Below are positions 27,256 to 38,440 of a stretch of DNA of 64,000 nt, piece after piece. Origin of the DNA: Macrosoma leucophasiata (taxonomy: Eukaryota; Arthropoda; Insecta; Lepidoptera; Hedylidae); the NCBI GenBank assembly GCA_036365455.1, contig JAWQUS010000011.1, positions 7,894,001-7,958,000 of the forward strand, read 5' to 3'. The notes under the pieces are model-generated. The model worked only from the letters and a program-made list of their open reading frames with translations. It was not told the origin of the DNA and did not search any database. Each line of letters opens with the position of its first letter. Positions within the stretch are counted from its first letter, which is position 1. The position numbers and the translations under genes are program-made.

Positions 27256-28302
27256 TCAAGCATCACACAAAATCTACCGGTCCGATCACGATGAAACTTG
27301 GTATAATTATACTTTAATGTTTGGCGCACAACACTGGGCACAACACTTTTTATTCTGGAAAAATGTATGTTTGTCTGTGTGTTTGTGCACGCTAATTTCA
27401 GAAATGGCTTATCCGATTTTAAGTTTTTACTAAGTTTCACTTAACATTTACTGTTTGTTTCATGTCAATCGGTTCAGAAATAAAAAAGTTACGCCAATTT
27501 AAAGAATCATATCGAATATTTTTCAACTATTCTGAATCTATCTTTTTTAGGTTTCCGTATCTAATAGGTAAAAACGGACCCTATTACTCATCCTCCGCTG
27601 TCTGCCTGTCTGTCCGTCCATCCATCTGTCTGCCCCCAGGCTGTATCTCATAAACAGTGATAGCTAGAAAGCTAAAATTTTCACAATTTATGTATTTCTG
27701 TTACCGCTATAGCGACAAAATTAAATACTAAAAATAAGAAAATGAAAATGTCAAGGGATCCAAGGGGGCATGCAATAAACGTGTTTTTTTTTTAATATTT
27801 TTTGCTCGATATCAATTACGGTAGCAAATAGACGATTGTGGTGGTAGTGTTGGTGGCATTAATGGGTAAAAATGCGCAACGTTAATATTCAATTTTTCTC
27901 TTCTGCCGGGTCTTACGGAGTGCCAATATTATGCATATATCTATCTTTTATCTTTCATTCTGTGTTAGAAGCACTAGTTGACTGAAACTTTACAAAAGTT
28001 TATAATAATTTTCTATAAAAAATATAGAAGTTTAAAATGGTCTTTTCGAAAATACGATTCAGCATAGGGTGGATGCGCTTTTACATTATAAGCAATTTTT
28101 CGTAATCCTAGCAGCCTGTGTACTTTTATCCCCGATGGGCATACGTCTAATATGGTGTACAGAGAAAAATTACTGCAAAGTAGATTTTTATAGTTACTTA
28201 AATGTGTTTTTGATCAAAAATTAACTAAAATGTATATCCAAAAGCGCCACCCAAAGTCCCAAAGCCACTATTCCACGCGAACAAAGTTGCGGGTACAGCT
28301 AG
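27104..28302 (+). mobile_element. Helitron-like element, 1199 bp
   Basis: It begins TCTATACTTATAATAAAACTG after an A and ends GTTGCGGGTACAGCTAG before a T, which is the A|TC...CTAG|T arrangement of Helitrons. An imperfect GC hairpin precedes the CTAG. It includes a (CTGT)n run near 27224-27252 and a second tetranucleotide run near 27600. No Rep-helicase is encoded, so it is non-autonomous. Partial relatives are at 47740-48393 and 59828-62144. Confidence 0.75.
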
Positions 28303-28334
28303 TATAACATATATCTTTAATAAGGAGACCGTAT

Positions 28335-28580
28335 ACGAAGCGATGTCGAGCCGGCAAAACCCACCGAATAGTGAAATACTAGTGGCAATGGGCAGAGCAC
28401 ATAGCTCGACGAACCGACAGCCATTTGGGCAGAATTAATCTGGAGTGGCGAACGCGTACCGTAAGACGAAGCGTAGGAAGGTCTCCCACGAGGTGGACCG
28501 ACGACCTGGTGAAGAATAAGGCAATCGCTGGGGGAGGTTTTTGGCCAGCAGTGGACGTTTTTCGGCTTTTACTGAATTCA
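28335..28580 (+). pseudogene. RTE-like LINE 3' end fragment
   Basis: The translation contains GRINLEWRTRTVRRSVGRSP followed by TRWTDDLV, a signature of the C-terminus of lepidopteran RTE-type LINEs, and then GGGFWPAVDVFRLLL. Frames are broken and nothing upstream is left. Confidence 0.65.
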
Positions 28581-29150
28581 CTTTCTCGATTAGTGTCAAG
28601 CGGCAGGAGCTCGCCGGCGGCCCTTAACAAGGTCATCTGCATAAGCACGTATCTTTCTCGATGTAGTGCATCATCATCATCACTGGTCTTCGCGCGCACC
28701 ATTCGCGCGACGCGGATGCAGCACCGGGGCATCCCCCTTTGCTGCAGCTTCTTCTGCCCTGCGGCTGCAGGGCGGCGTTTGGCACCCCCTTGAGGACTGT
28801 GATGGAGAAGGTGGGCACCTTGGACTCGTGTCACCATGGTGTTGGCATCCAGGTCCGGCTGCGCTCTCAACCTCTTCTCTATTGTCGGTGGTTGCAGCGG
28901 GCTTCTTCGGCACTCAGCTGCAACAACAAAGGGTGTCGGGCGTCCCCACCAAGATGACGACGCCCACAGTTATACGGCGCAACCACTGCCCTGGCTCTAG
29001 CTGGGCTTATGGCCGCGCCCCAGGGGAGAACCTCCTTCACCCGGGTCTCGAACCCAGGTTGGGTGATATCAGTCCTACCTATCAGCAGGTCAGATCGAGT
29101 CAAACTCACTAGCGCTGCGGGTCGCGTAACGCGGGGTCGGACCTAACTAC
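28581..29150. other. GC-rich stretch next to the LINE, unassigned
   Basis: It is clearly richer in GC than its surroundings and contiguous with the Jockey-like LINE. Several overlapping open frames exist on both strands because of the base composition. None shows a domain I recognise. It may be the 3'UTR of the LINE or a piece of another element. Confidence 0.4.
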
Positions 29151-30988
29151 CTAGTCGTCGTCCCGGGGTGCTCCGATTATTGCCGGAGCAGTGAGGATTT
29201 CGCGTGGGAGAGGTCTCCCATCAGGAGGCCTACTGTGCAGTGGGGCAAATCCATGGAGGTGCTCGTGTGCCCCATTCTCGGCGCGGTCATACATGCCGCG
29301 TGCAAGACGTGCCACGAACTCCTTCACGGATTCCACACGCAGCTCCCGTGCTATGACGTCATTTCGAACGTACCTCCCCGCGTTGGCAATTAATCGGAGA
29401 CACACGTTCTGTTGAGTCTGAAGCCGTTTATGCTGCGTCGCAGAGCACAGCACATACCACGCTGGCGCTGCGTGCGTTAGCCTCGACCTGATGTACGTTT
29501 TGTACAGGCGTAGTTTAGTGCGCAGCGGCAGTTTCGAGCTCAACACCGGGCGCAGCATCGACCGCGCTGCCGCCGCCTGGCACACCACGTGGTTCACAGT
29601 GGGTGTCATGCGCAACGCACGATCGATGGTGCACCCGAGGTATCTGGCCTGTGTCTGCCACTGCACCTCCTCGCCACGAAGCCTGAGTGGTGGCAGCCTG
29701 CAGCGGGTTAGCCGTCTTACCCACATTGACGGCCACCCGCCACCTGTCAAACCACTCTGGCAGTACATCCAACAGACGTTGCATACGTTCGTGGGCTATA
29801 TGCAACCGGGGCGACAACGTTAGGTAGGCGCTATCGTCGGCAAACAGGGCCAGCATGACATCCGGTATGGTCGGGATGTCGTCTGTATACGCCGCATAAA
29901 GCGACGGTGACAGACAGCTGCCCTGGGGGACTCCTGCACGGATCGAGTGTTCGGCCGAGGTAGCTCCCTCCACCGAAACGTAGAACCGCCGGCCCTCGAG
30001 GAAGCTAGCTACCACCCTATGCAGGCCCGATGGTATCTCTACCTTTGCCAATAGCCCAACATGCCACACCCGATCGAAGGCCTTTTCGATGTCGAGAAAG
30101 ACTCCGATCGAGTACCGGCCCCTGTTGTGCTCGTTGGCGAGGTAGTGGAGCACCCTCGCCAGCTGGAGCGTTATTGAATGCCCCGCGCGGAAGCCGAATT
30201 GCTCCTCCCTGCACGGGAGGTGCGGTCGCAGCCTCCGCAGCAGAAGCCGCTCAAACAGCTTGGCGAGGTGTGAAAGCAGAGTTATAGGGCGGTAGCTAGA
30301 AGCATGGCGACGGTCCTTACCCGGTTTTGGGAGGACTATTATTTTCCCGAGCTTCCAAGATTCGGGAAAGCGGCCCGTGCGGAGTATGCCGTTGAATAGC
30401 CTAGTTAGGGATACCAGGCTACCCCACGGCAGATGATGGAGCGCGGCAGTGGGGATACCGTCTGGCCCTGGCGCCTTCCGTGGAGGCAACCAGCTAACTG
30501 CCTTCCTCACCTCGGACGGGGAGATGAAATCCTCCCCCCGGAGCGACTGGGGCGTGACCGACAATAGTTCCCTCACTCGACGCTCGCAATCATCGTGATG
30601 CGTGACGATAGCGGGGTCCTGCGAAGGGGGATAGGGGGTTAATACACCCTCCAAGTAATTGGCCAATATCTCAGCCCGGCCCTTAGCCCAGTAGCACCGT
30701 TTCCCGGAACTGTCGAGGAGCGGATATACGGGGCTCGCCTCCTTGGTCAGTGCACGGGTGAGTGCATAAAGATTGGTGTCGCTGACGGCTGCTCGGTCTA
30801 TAACCTTATCCCAGCCGTCACCGCGAAACGCACTCACCGCTAGACTTACCTCCTCATCGAGGCGGTTGAGGTCACGCTTCACTGTCGGAAAGCGCGTACG
30901 CGCCCACAACCGGCGCAGGCTGCGCTTCCGGTGTAGCTTGCGTTGGGGCGAGTCAGGCAGGGCTGCCCTGCGTTGCGTCGGTAGAAGT
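29151..30988 (-). pseudogene. Jockey-type LINE ORF2, 5'-truncated and frameshifted
   Basis: The minus strand carries reverse transcriptase motifs in order: KAPGPDGI, YRPITLLSHLAKLFE, EQFGFRAGHS, FLDIEKAFDRVWH, GVPQGSCLSP and the catalytic FADDSAYL (29821-29844). The open frame runs from about 30985 to 29515, but true homology leaves it near 29715 at VNVGKT. It continues in another frame through QARYLGCTIDR and RLTHAAPAWYVLC to a stop at 29151. The apurinic endonuclease expected upstream is missing. It is a typical dead insertion, though still quite well preserved. Confidence 0.85.
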
Positions 30989-31215
30989 GCATCGTGATTG
31001 TTTAATATACCTACAATTTCGAGTCATCAAAAAGAGTCAGTCTGTCTGTTTCACGGTGAACATATTGAAAAATTTGGGAACATATCTAGAAACACGGTAG
31101 CATGTCAAGCCAAGTTTAAGCTAACGGAACAGGTCCTGCTCGCCAGCAGGACCTATGCAATATACATATTATACCAAGACGAGTGAATTGAGATAGAGAA
31201 ATTATGTCGGTGTTA

Positions 31216-31404
31216 GGCTCCTTTCATTCTGCAGCGTGTCGTCGGTCGCGTGTGGCGAGACCGGCGACACGCAGTACAAAAACGTGACAAAAACGCTACC
31301 GGCAAGCACGCGGCACAATGAAAACCACTATGGAGCTTCATACAAATTGCACCACGGGTCGCGCGCGTACGCGACCGGCGACACGCTGCAGAATGAAAGT
31401 AGCC
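31216..31404. mobile_element. 189-bp MITE with TTA target duplication
   Basis: The inverted ends are GGCTCCTTTCATTCTGCAGCGTGTCG and, reversed, GGCTACTTTCATTCTGCAGCGTGTCG; similarity runs for about 38 bp. TTA flanks both sides (31213-31215, 31405-31407). The TTA duplication suggests a PIF/Harbinger-type element. Confidence 0.8.
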
Positions 31405-31407
31405 TTA

Positions 31408-33175
31408 ATGTCTGCAGAATATCATAAGTATCAACCAATTTATGAACCTTCTTAACGAATCGGCTGTCTAATCAGTGTGCAAATCTCTTTAATATCTTGA
31501 ATATTAATAACTTAATGCTCGTTGCGAAAAGTGAAGACGATGATAATATGCATAAAGTCAATAAGAGAAACCATAAAACATTCTGGCGGGCGTACAATGC
31601 TCGGGATCTTGGTAAATCTTGGCTTAACCTAAATAAATTACGTGTTAAAATAATAATAAATATAATACTCAGGGGCTTAAAGAAAGCCGCTTTCCTCAGT
31701 AATTTAGGTGTGAATACCGATACAATTCAAAAATATAGCCATAAACCCTAATTATCGCATAAGTACTTCATCGTATTTTTATAAGTATTTTTATTCATCC
31801 TTGTGATAGAAATAACCGTTTCAAGAGAATTGGTAGCATGTGAAATATAGAACAAAACATCTGAAAATACTTTATCGAAAATAAAAATGAGTTATCAAAG
31901 ACAACGATTGATATGCACATAACATTTTGTCCTTTTACACAGAAAAACTAGGTAGGTACAGTGATACATTCTCATGGTTTTTACATCTACTAACAAAACC
32001 GAAGCTGGAATTCCAAAGAGAAATTAAATACCATTCCGACTCGTACCAGACAACTTTTTAGTAACACTACACTAAATATCTTCATACAAACCACTGTTCC
32101 ATTCAAATCCACGGATAATAAAGTCGTAACAACATTAGGCTAGTTCTATAAAAACGAAAGCCATAATACTTTAATGTCAGCCATTTGCGGGTACTTCATA
32201 AGTTTAACATATTTAACGAGCAATACAACACAATCGAGAGCCATCCATTGGACTGTTTACGATCGTCCCAGGAACCAGCTTAAAGAAGTAATCTGCATAA
32301 AGCTTTTTTGCCCCCGAGGTTCTTTTCAGTAATTATGACTAAAGGGTTAAAAAAGGTTAAGATCTATAGGCCAGACTTAAAACTTAAGACTTAGGGCTGT
32401 TGCACATGGCGACTTTCGTAGCAACAATGTTAGAGGCGTTTTTTATCGCGCGACCACCCCGCTAAGAAACTCCATTTATTCAATCAAACGATGTTTCTGA
32501 TTAGATTTTAAGGTGTTTAAAAGATGTTAATAACAATACACAATATTGAATACAACAAGCATGACAATCTTATAATGTAGATAGACACACATTTATACAA
32601 AAAATATATTGCGGAAACGTAGTGATTTATATGAAAACGAGTATTAGCCTGTCTTTGAAATATTTAATTTTCCATGATCAAAGATTGACATGTTGGGTTC
32701 CGCGTCTTTTATATAGTGCATACACATAAATACCTTTCTCTGCGAAACTAAGTGCGTCTGGATTGCCCTAGTTAACGTTGAACCCCTGCTTAGCGATTCC
32801 CTACACTGAAACTCTACCACCATTTAGCGATTTAAGCGAATGGTGCCGCTGTGTCAATTCAATGAAGCGGTAGGTACTAATTTTCTTTTCGTGATCTAAA
32901 ATTCAAACTCGATAAAATTAATTCTGTTTTTACTGACCAATCAATACTCCGAAATGTGTATAAAATATTTTTGTAAAAGTCGTGAATTATAACACCAATC
33001 ACACAACTAAAATCTTGTAAAATATAAAAGGCCTGATGTAGTGTGTGCTGCGTCACATACGCACACACTCTCATTATATAAATGCGTATCGAATAATAAA
33101 TGAGTATGTGATTCATGAAAAATAACAACAAAACAGCGAATTATAAAAATGCAACCCGTTTTCCTTGGTCACGGC
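31408..33175. other. AT-rich stretch, nothing recognised
   Basis: Only short frames without recognisable motifs; a CTCTACCACCATTTAGCG scrap at about 32812-32830 recalls SINE family A. Confidence 0.45.
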
Positions 33176-33410
33176 ATCACGCGTGAATGGCTTTACCGAT
33201 TTGGCTAATATTGAATTTGAATGATTTTTGGAAGTCCATGGAATGTTTAAAAGGTAAGAAAGTATGAAGAAATTGAAGGGAAATAGTAAAAACCACCATT
33301 TCATTTTCCCATACAAATAGTCCGTATCTATCAAACCTTTGACACATGTCATATTTTCATTCTGAGGCAATACGAAGTTTGCCGGGTCAGCTAGTAAAGA
33401 ATAAAATTCC
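33176..33410 (-). repeat. GACCCGGCAAAC-type repeat
   Basis: A reverse-orientation copy of the repeat at 5244-5540, ending GAAGTTTGCCGGGTCAGCTAGT. Confidence 0.65.
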
Positions 33411-33702
33411 ACTTGGTGGTCAGTAACAAAAAACTGCAGGTTTTTTGTTACGCTCAGTACGTTTGTACGTAAGTACTTTATCGCAATAACGTAAATACCG
33501 TTAAGTATCAGCTTGAATGAATGGCTATAAAAATGTCAGTGTTGAAACCAAGATTGACACTTTTATAGCGACATCATCAAGAGAATTGCTTCGAATTCAA
33601 CTCGAAATCGAGTTTACATCAAGTTGAAGTCAGCACTATAAATTGAACACATAGTACTCGTATTTACCAAGTGCGTTCAAGAATTTCTGTTATGACTCAA
33701 GA

Positions 33703-34165
33703 AAATATAACTACGTAATGAAAAACCGACTTCAAAACTGAAAAATAAAAAATAATAAAGATTTAATTGTAATTAAATACTACCTATTATTATTTATATG
33801 TGCTATTTACTAATTGGTTTGAAATCGGTGCCAAGCCTTAAAGAGATAATTATATTTTTATCACTTAAATATGAATACGAAGTCATTAATACACTGAACA
33901 AAACGTAACCGGCGAATCGTGGGTGTTTGCATGTATGCTTGAATTCATGCATTTACCTCTGCCTACCCCTTCGGGGATTACAGGCGTGAAGTTACGTTTT
34001 AATACAATGAAATGCCTACTTTAGTGATTTTGGCTTGGCACCGACTTCAAACCTATTAGTAAATAGCACATATAAATAATAATAGGTAGTATTAATTACA
34101 ATTAAATCTTTATTATTTTTTACTTTTCAGTTTTGAAGTCCGTTTTTCATAACGTAGTTATATTT
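33703..34165. repeat. Fold-back structure with about 135-bp arms
   Basis: The left arm 33703-33838 and right arm 34032-34165 are reverse complements with few mismatches (AAAACTGAAAAATAAAAAAT, TATGTGCTATTTACTAAT and GGTGCCAAGCC shared). The 190-bp loop contains a family B SINE tail (33903-34000). Confidence 0.75.
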
Positions 34166-34519
34166 ATTTAATACTTTTTAGTTTATTGCTGCATTGCCAA
34201 TGAGATGAATGTTCAAATCTGTTAAATTTGTAAAATCTGACTCTTTTAGCTTCGTGACAATTAGATACCTAATTTAAATTGTTTAGGTGTGTCGATACAA
34301 AATTATTACACGACTATACGAAATCAATGAAAAAATTTTATCCACGAAGGAGTAAATAAGCTGTTGTTGTGTCGTCGATGAGTTAATGTGTACTTTGTCA
34401 CTTGTTGTCATCTTGTTGACATGCGCATTAGGACTATCTAGGACGTCAGTGGATTCAACGCACTGCATGACAACTCGCCGTCTATTCTTATTCCTTTAGT
34501 CTCTGAGGTGAATGTAAGT

Positions 34520-34730
34520 AAAAAATGGTCATAAAATAAAAACTGGTGGGCCTATCTGAATTAAATTGTTATGAGACCAATTCGAAACTATTCCGCATCA
34601 AACAAAAAAAGAATTACTTTAATCGGTCCAGAAATCTCGGCGAAATTCGCGTACATACATTAAAAATATATATATACCGGCCGAATTGAGAACCTTCTCG
34701 TTTTTTGAACTCGGTTGAAAACGAAAGTGT
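34520..34730 (+). repeat. Dispersed repeat ending GAGAACCTTCTCGTTTTTTGAACTCGG
   Basis: The same end recurs in reverse at 41333-41378 and partly at the left edge of the window (1-20). Unclassified. Confidence 0.5.
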
Positions 34731-35404
34731 CAGTTATTCTGTTTTACCGGTCTATACATTTGGCGATCGTCTTGTTTGCGTGCTTGATGTTGATGAAGAC
34801 AGAGATGTCAAAACTCTATTACAATGGTGGGGGACAAAGATAGCAAATTAGTTTTACTACCTACTTATGATTATGGGGTAATACAACGAAATGTAAATTT
34901 ACTTGCCATTACGCACTTAATGGCTTTACCAATAAATACATTGCCTCGATGAATAAAATCTTTATTATAATATGTTAAGCCTTAAGTTGTTACTAGATAC
35001 CTTAATTATGTGAAGGTAAATGCTGTATTGAAAAATTACCATATAAGCGTAATACATTTTTAATTTCAAAAACTCATCGATAGCTTGGTGTTATAGCGGC
35101 TAAGATATAACACCAAGGGTTAGTTATCCATAGGTCTCAGATTGGAATCCTTTTCTTTTCAAACTCAACCTCTCTTTCCACTTTTTCTTTTATTTCTTAT
35201 CTTAACGAAAATACCTTTCTTTAGGGGAAAAAAGACTACACATGAATTGAGAAACGTAAGCTAGTAAGCTAGTGTTACAAAATAAATTTACCAAAATTAA
35301 ATGGTATTCGCAATCTTAGCAACGGAATGCAATAAACAGAAACGATATATATCGTAAAACTAGCCACCAATCCAAATCTATCCAATTAATCAAACGTAAT
35401 ATCA

Positions 35405-35947
35405 AAAGCTTAGACGTCAATATCAGCAACAAGGCATGCGGAATTGTAATGAAAAAGCAGCACTAGGGAGGTGTGGAAAACTGTAATTCGGTGTGGTACG
35501 TGGATGCATTGAAGAACCGTAAAACGAGTTGCCCATCTCCCATTGTTTTGCTAGCTTATAAATGTTTCCTGAACACCTTCGCTTGGTATTCGTACAGTCT
35601 GTCAATAAGAGCACTAAACATTAAAATTTTTGGAGAGTACTTGAATGTATCATTATTCTACTAATGTTTGTGAGGATTTGAATATGTTATGGCCTATCCT
35701 ATCAATGAATTAGATGTAGAATCCAAAAATATATCACAAGCCTAGCCGTCAATATCCTCTACAACTCAAGGCTTGCGCAATCGTACCTAATGGAAAAGCA
35801 ATAGCGAGGTGTGGATAGCCTGAATTTGGATACATTGTAAAATCGCGGAACGAGTTGCCCATCTCCAGCGACAACAGAACCACTGTTTCACAGAAACATT
35901 GTTTAGCTAGCGGATAAACGTTTCCTGGACATAGATCGCTTAGTATT
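35405..35947 (-). repeat. Two diverged tandem copies of one repeat fragment
   Basis: Segments 35405-35600 and 35737-35947 share CGAGTTGCCCATCTCC, the GCTAGCTTATAAATGTTTCCTG / GCTAGCGGATAAACGTTTCCTG line and the GAGGTGTGGA line. Minus-strand translations share MGNSF. It looks like duplicated LINE scraps. Confidence 0.5.
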
Positions 35948-35981
35948 AGCAGAGAATATGTAATAATACTACGTATTATTC

Positions 35982-36266
35982 TTACTGGTGGTAGAGCTCC
36001 AGTGACGGAGCTCGTGGGCTTAGGCACCACCGCATTACCTAATATACTAGCCGCTAAATGGTAGTGTTCAGCACTATCGTGTTCCGGTTAGATGGTAATA
36101 TACGGCTCTGTAATCTCCGGCACAGAGGTATAACACCTTAGGCCTCAGGAGTGATAACGCATCTGCATTTTGACCTTGGCCTTTGTGTGGGTGTCTATAG
36201 GCTGCAGTCATCACTTAACACCAATGTGAATTACATGCTTGTTTGCCACTTCCATATCATAAAAAA
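35982..36266 (+). repeat. SINE family A copy, full length
   Basis: TTACTGGTGGTAGAGCTCCAGTGACGG head, complete body and a short tail ATATCATAAAAAAG. Confidence 0.88.
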
Positions 36267-37966
36267 GCATTAGTTTAAAATTTACTAATATGGGGACAAG
36301 AAGAAATGTTTATTGTTCGACATTAGAAACCTACTAAGGGCATAGCGATAGGAATGAAGGAGAGATTATTGGTATTTCATTCACACATAGACTAAAAATT
36401 AAAAATATATTTGATATTATTTTCAAAGCAAGAAATGAAATGCGACTTTAATTGAAATCATTTCTTACGCGAACTACGTAAAACAACTTCGATACGCAGG
36501 TGAAACAATGGTATAATAAAGTGGATACCATTTCACGTAGGTAAGAGAAAATGAGTCGTGAACAGTTTGTGCTGGGCCAGGGTAACAGTTTTGTATTATC
36601 ATAATTAATCAAACAGCTTGCAAATAAATAGTTACGACGACAATAATTACGACAACTATAAATGAGAATAAGGCCGTAAACCTAGATCGTAGACGATAAA
36701 ACTGTATTTCTCTAACATCGGTCATATACCAACTGTCCTTATTCAGGCACACAGAATAGTAGATTCTTGATAGATTTTCCTTAACAATGTCGAATATTCC
36801 TCATTTATATATTGCAATAGCAATTCATGCAACTGAGAAAAATAAATGATAAGGTTAAGGGTAGATGAAGAGGGAACGGACATAGACATGTTTGCTTCAG
36901 GACAGATTCTTACAAACGAAAAAGATTTTCATGGAAGATATTAAATTGTTTTAGAGTATTTGTAATAATGTTAGAAATCTTCAAAAAATGATAAGTTCAG
37001 CGCATACAAAAAGACAGTAAATCTATTACTAAGTTTTAATACGACGTTCATTTGATCCAAACAATGTTAGGCTAGTCTAGACACAAGACTGGCTATAGAT
37101 ACTAAAGTTCACCAGCAACATAAATAGAAGCTCCATTTCCTGAGCATGCTACATGCACCGTTAGATCGCTTGTGCTGCCTTCCGCATCCTCCCTTTGATC
37201 TAATAGTTACGGAGCTAAAGCCAAAAGGCTATAAGTAAAGTGAAGATTATACTCGTACTATGACAACTTCAAATTTTATTGATAATCTAATTAATTTAAT
37301 TACTGCTGTAGATATTTAAAAATATGATAAATCTACAGCACATTGAATTTAAACTCATCATAAATATAAAACATAATAAATTCATTAAATATGTAACCTC
37401 CTAACTACATTATCAGTACTGTATTATACTTCCACGGTCAAGCTGTATTTACACCGGCGATGAAATTATGTACGGAGATAGTTGAGCTTCACATTAGCAA
37501 ACTTTTTTCAAAAAATTCCCAGACGAAATCGGACTAGCTAGCGTAAAAAACATACCGAATCCGTGCAAAATGAAACTGTATTAAATAAATAGTGGACAAA
37601 GCTTCGCGATCATGTGATTCTTTGTACTCGTAGGACCTTTTGTACATCAACTCTACGACTATATGGGTATTCAGCATATGGTCGGGCCTATAAAAGCTTA
37701 CAACGGACTGCATAGAGCCAAGATCATTTGGATTATTTTATTGCCCACACGCGCGTGAATCTATTAATGTTACAAAGGGCTACGCGTGATGTTGAATTAA
37801 TTATAGAATTCAACTCACAGAGCCTGAACAAGAATTAGTTTATGATTCACAAGGATCATCTCAGGTTTTAAAGGTAGATAGTTATTAGAGTCTAATACTG
37901 CAACGTCACTTGAATCTAGGTGGGACTTTTTTATATTAACAATAAAATTTAATATTTTATTTTATT
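36267..37966. other. AT-rich stretch, nothing recognised
   Basis: No coding or RNA signal and no repeat shared within the window. Confidence 0.45.
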
Positions 37967-38440
37967 AGGGTTCCGTACCTTAAAAGGAAAAAAGGAACCC
38001 TTATAGGATCACTCGTGCGTCTGTCTGTCTGTCTGTCCGTCTGTTACAGCTAATTTGCTCCGAAACTACTTGACCGATTGAGTTGAAATTTGATGAATAT
38101 ATGTAAATTGGTGACCCAAAGATGAACACGTCAAGTAAAATAATACATTTTAAACAGGGGGGGCACATTCCCCCCCCCACCCTATCTCCGAAACTACTGA
38201 ACTCAAAATTTTGAAAAAAAAAATTGGAAAATAGTTCTTTGCCTATAGATTACTGGAAAACCTATAAGAAATTTGAGTATTCAAATTAAATCGAAAATTC
38301 TTAATAATATAACCCCCCCTGCCGGTACCACCGTAACCGCTATGTCCCTGCATTTTAAATCTGTAATATTTTCGAAAATATTTATTTTAATTACGGAACC
38401 CTCACCACGCGACTCGAACTCGCACTTGTCCGGTTTTTTT
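37967..38440 (+). repeat. TTCCGTAC repeat with (CTGT)n
   Basis: A close copy of 9771-10346 lacking about 100 bp in the middle, near the homopolymer C run at 38170-38179. Confidence 0.75.

Noticed and set aside
28379..28870. 163-codon minus-strand open frame in GC-rich DNA
   Set aside because: No domain recognised; it overlaps an RTE-like LINE end on the other strand and several competing open frames.
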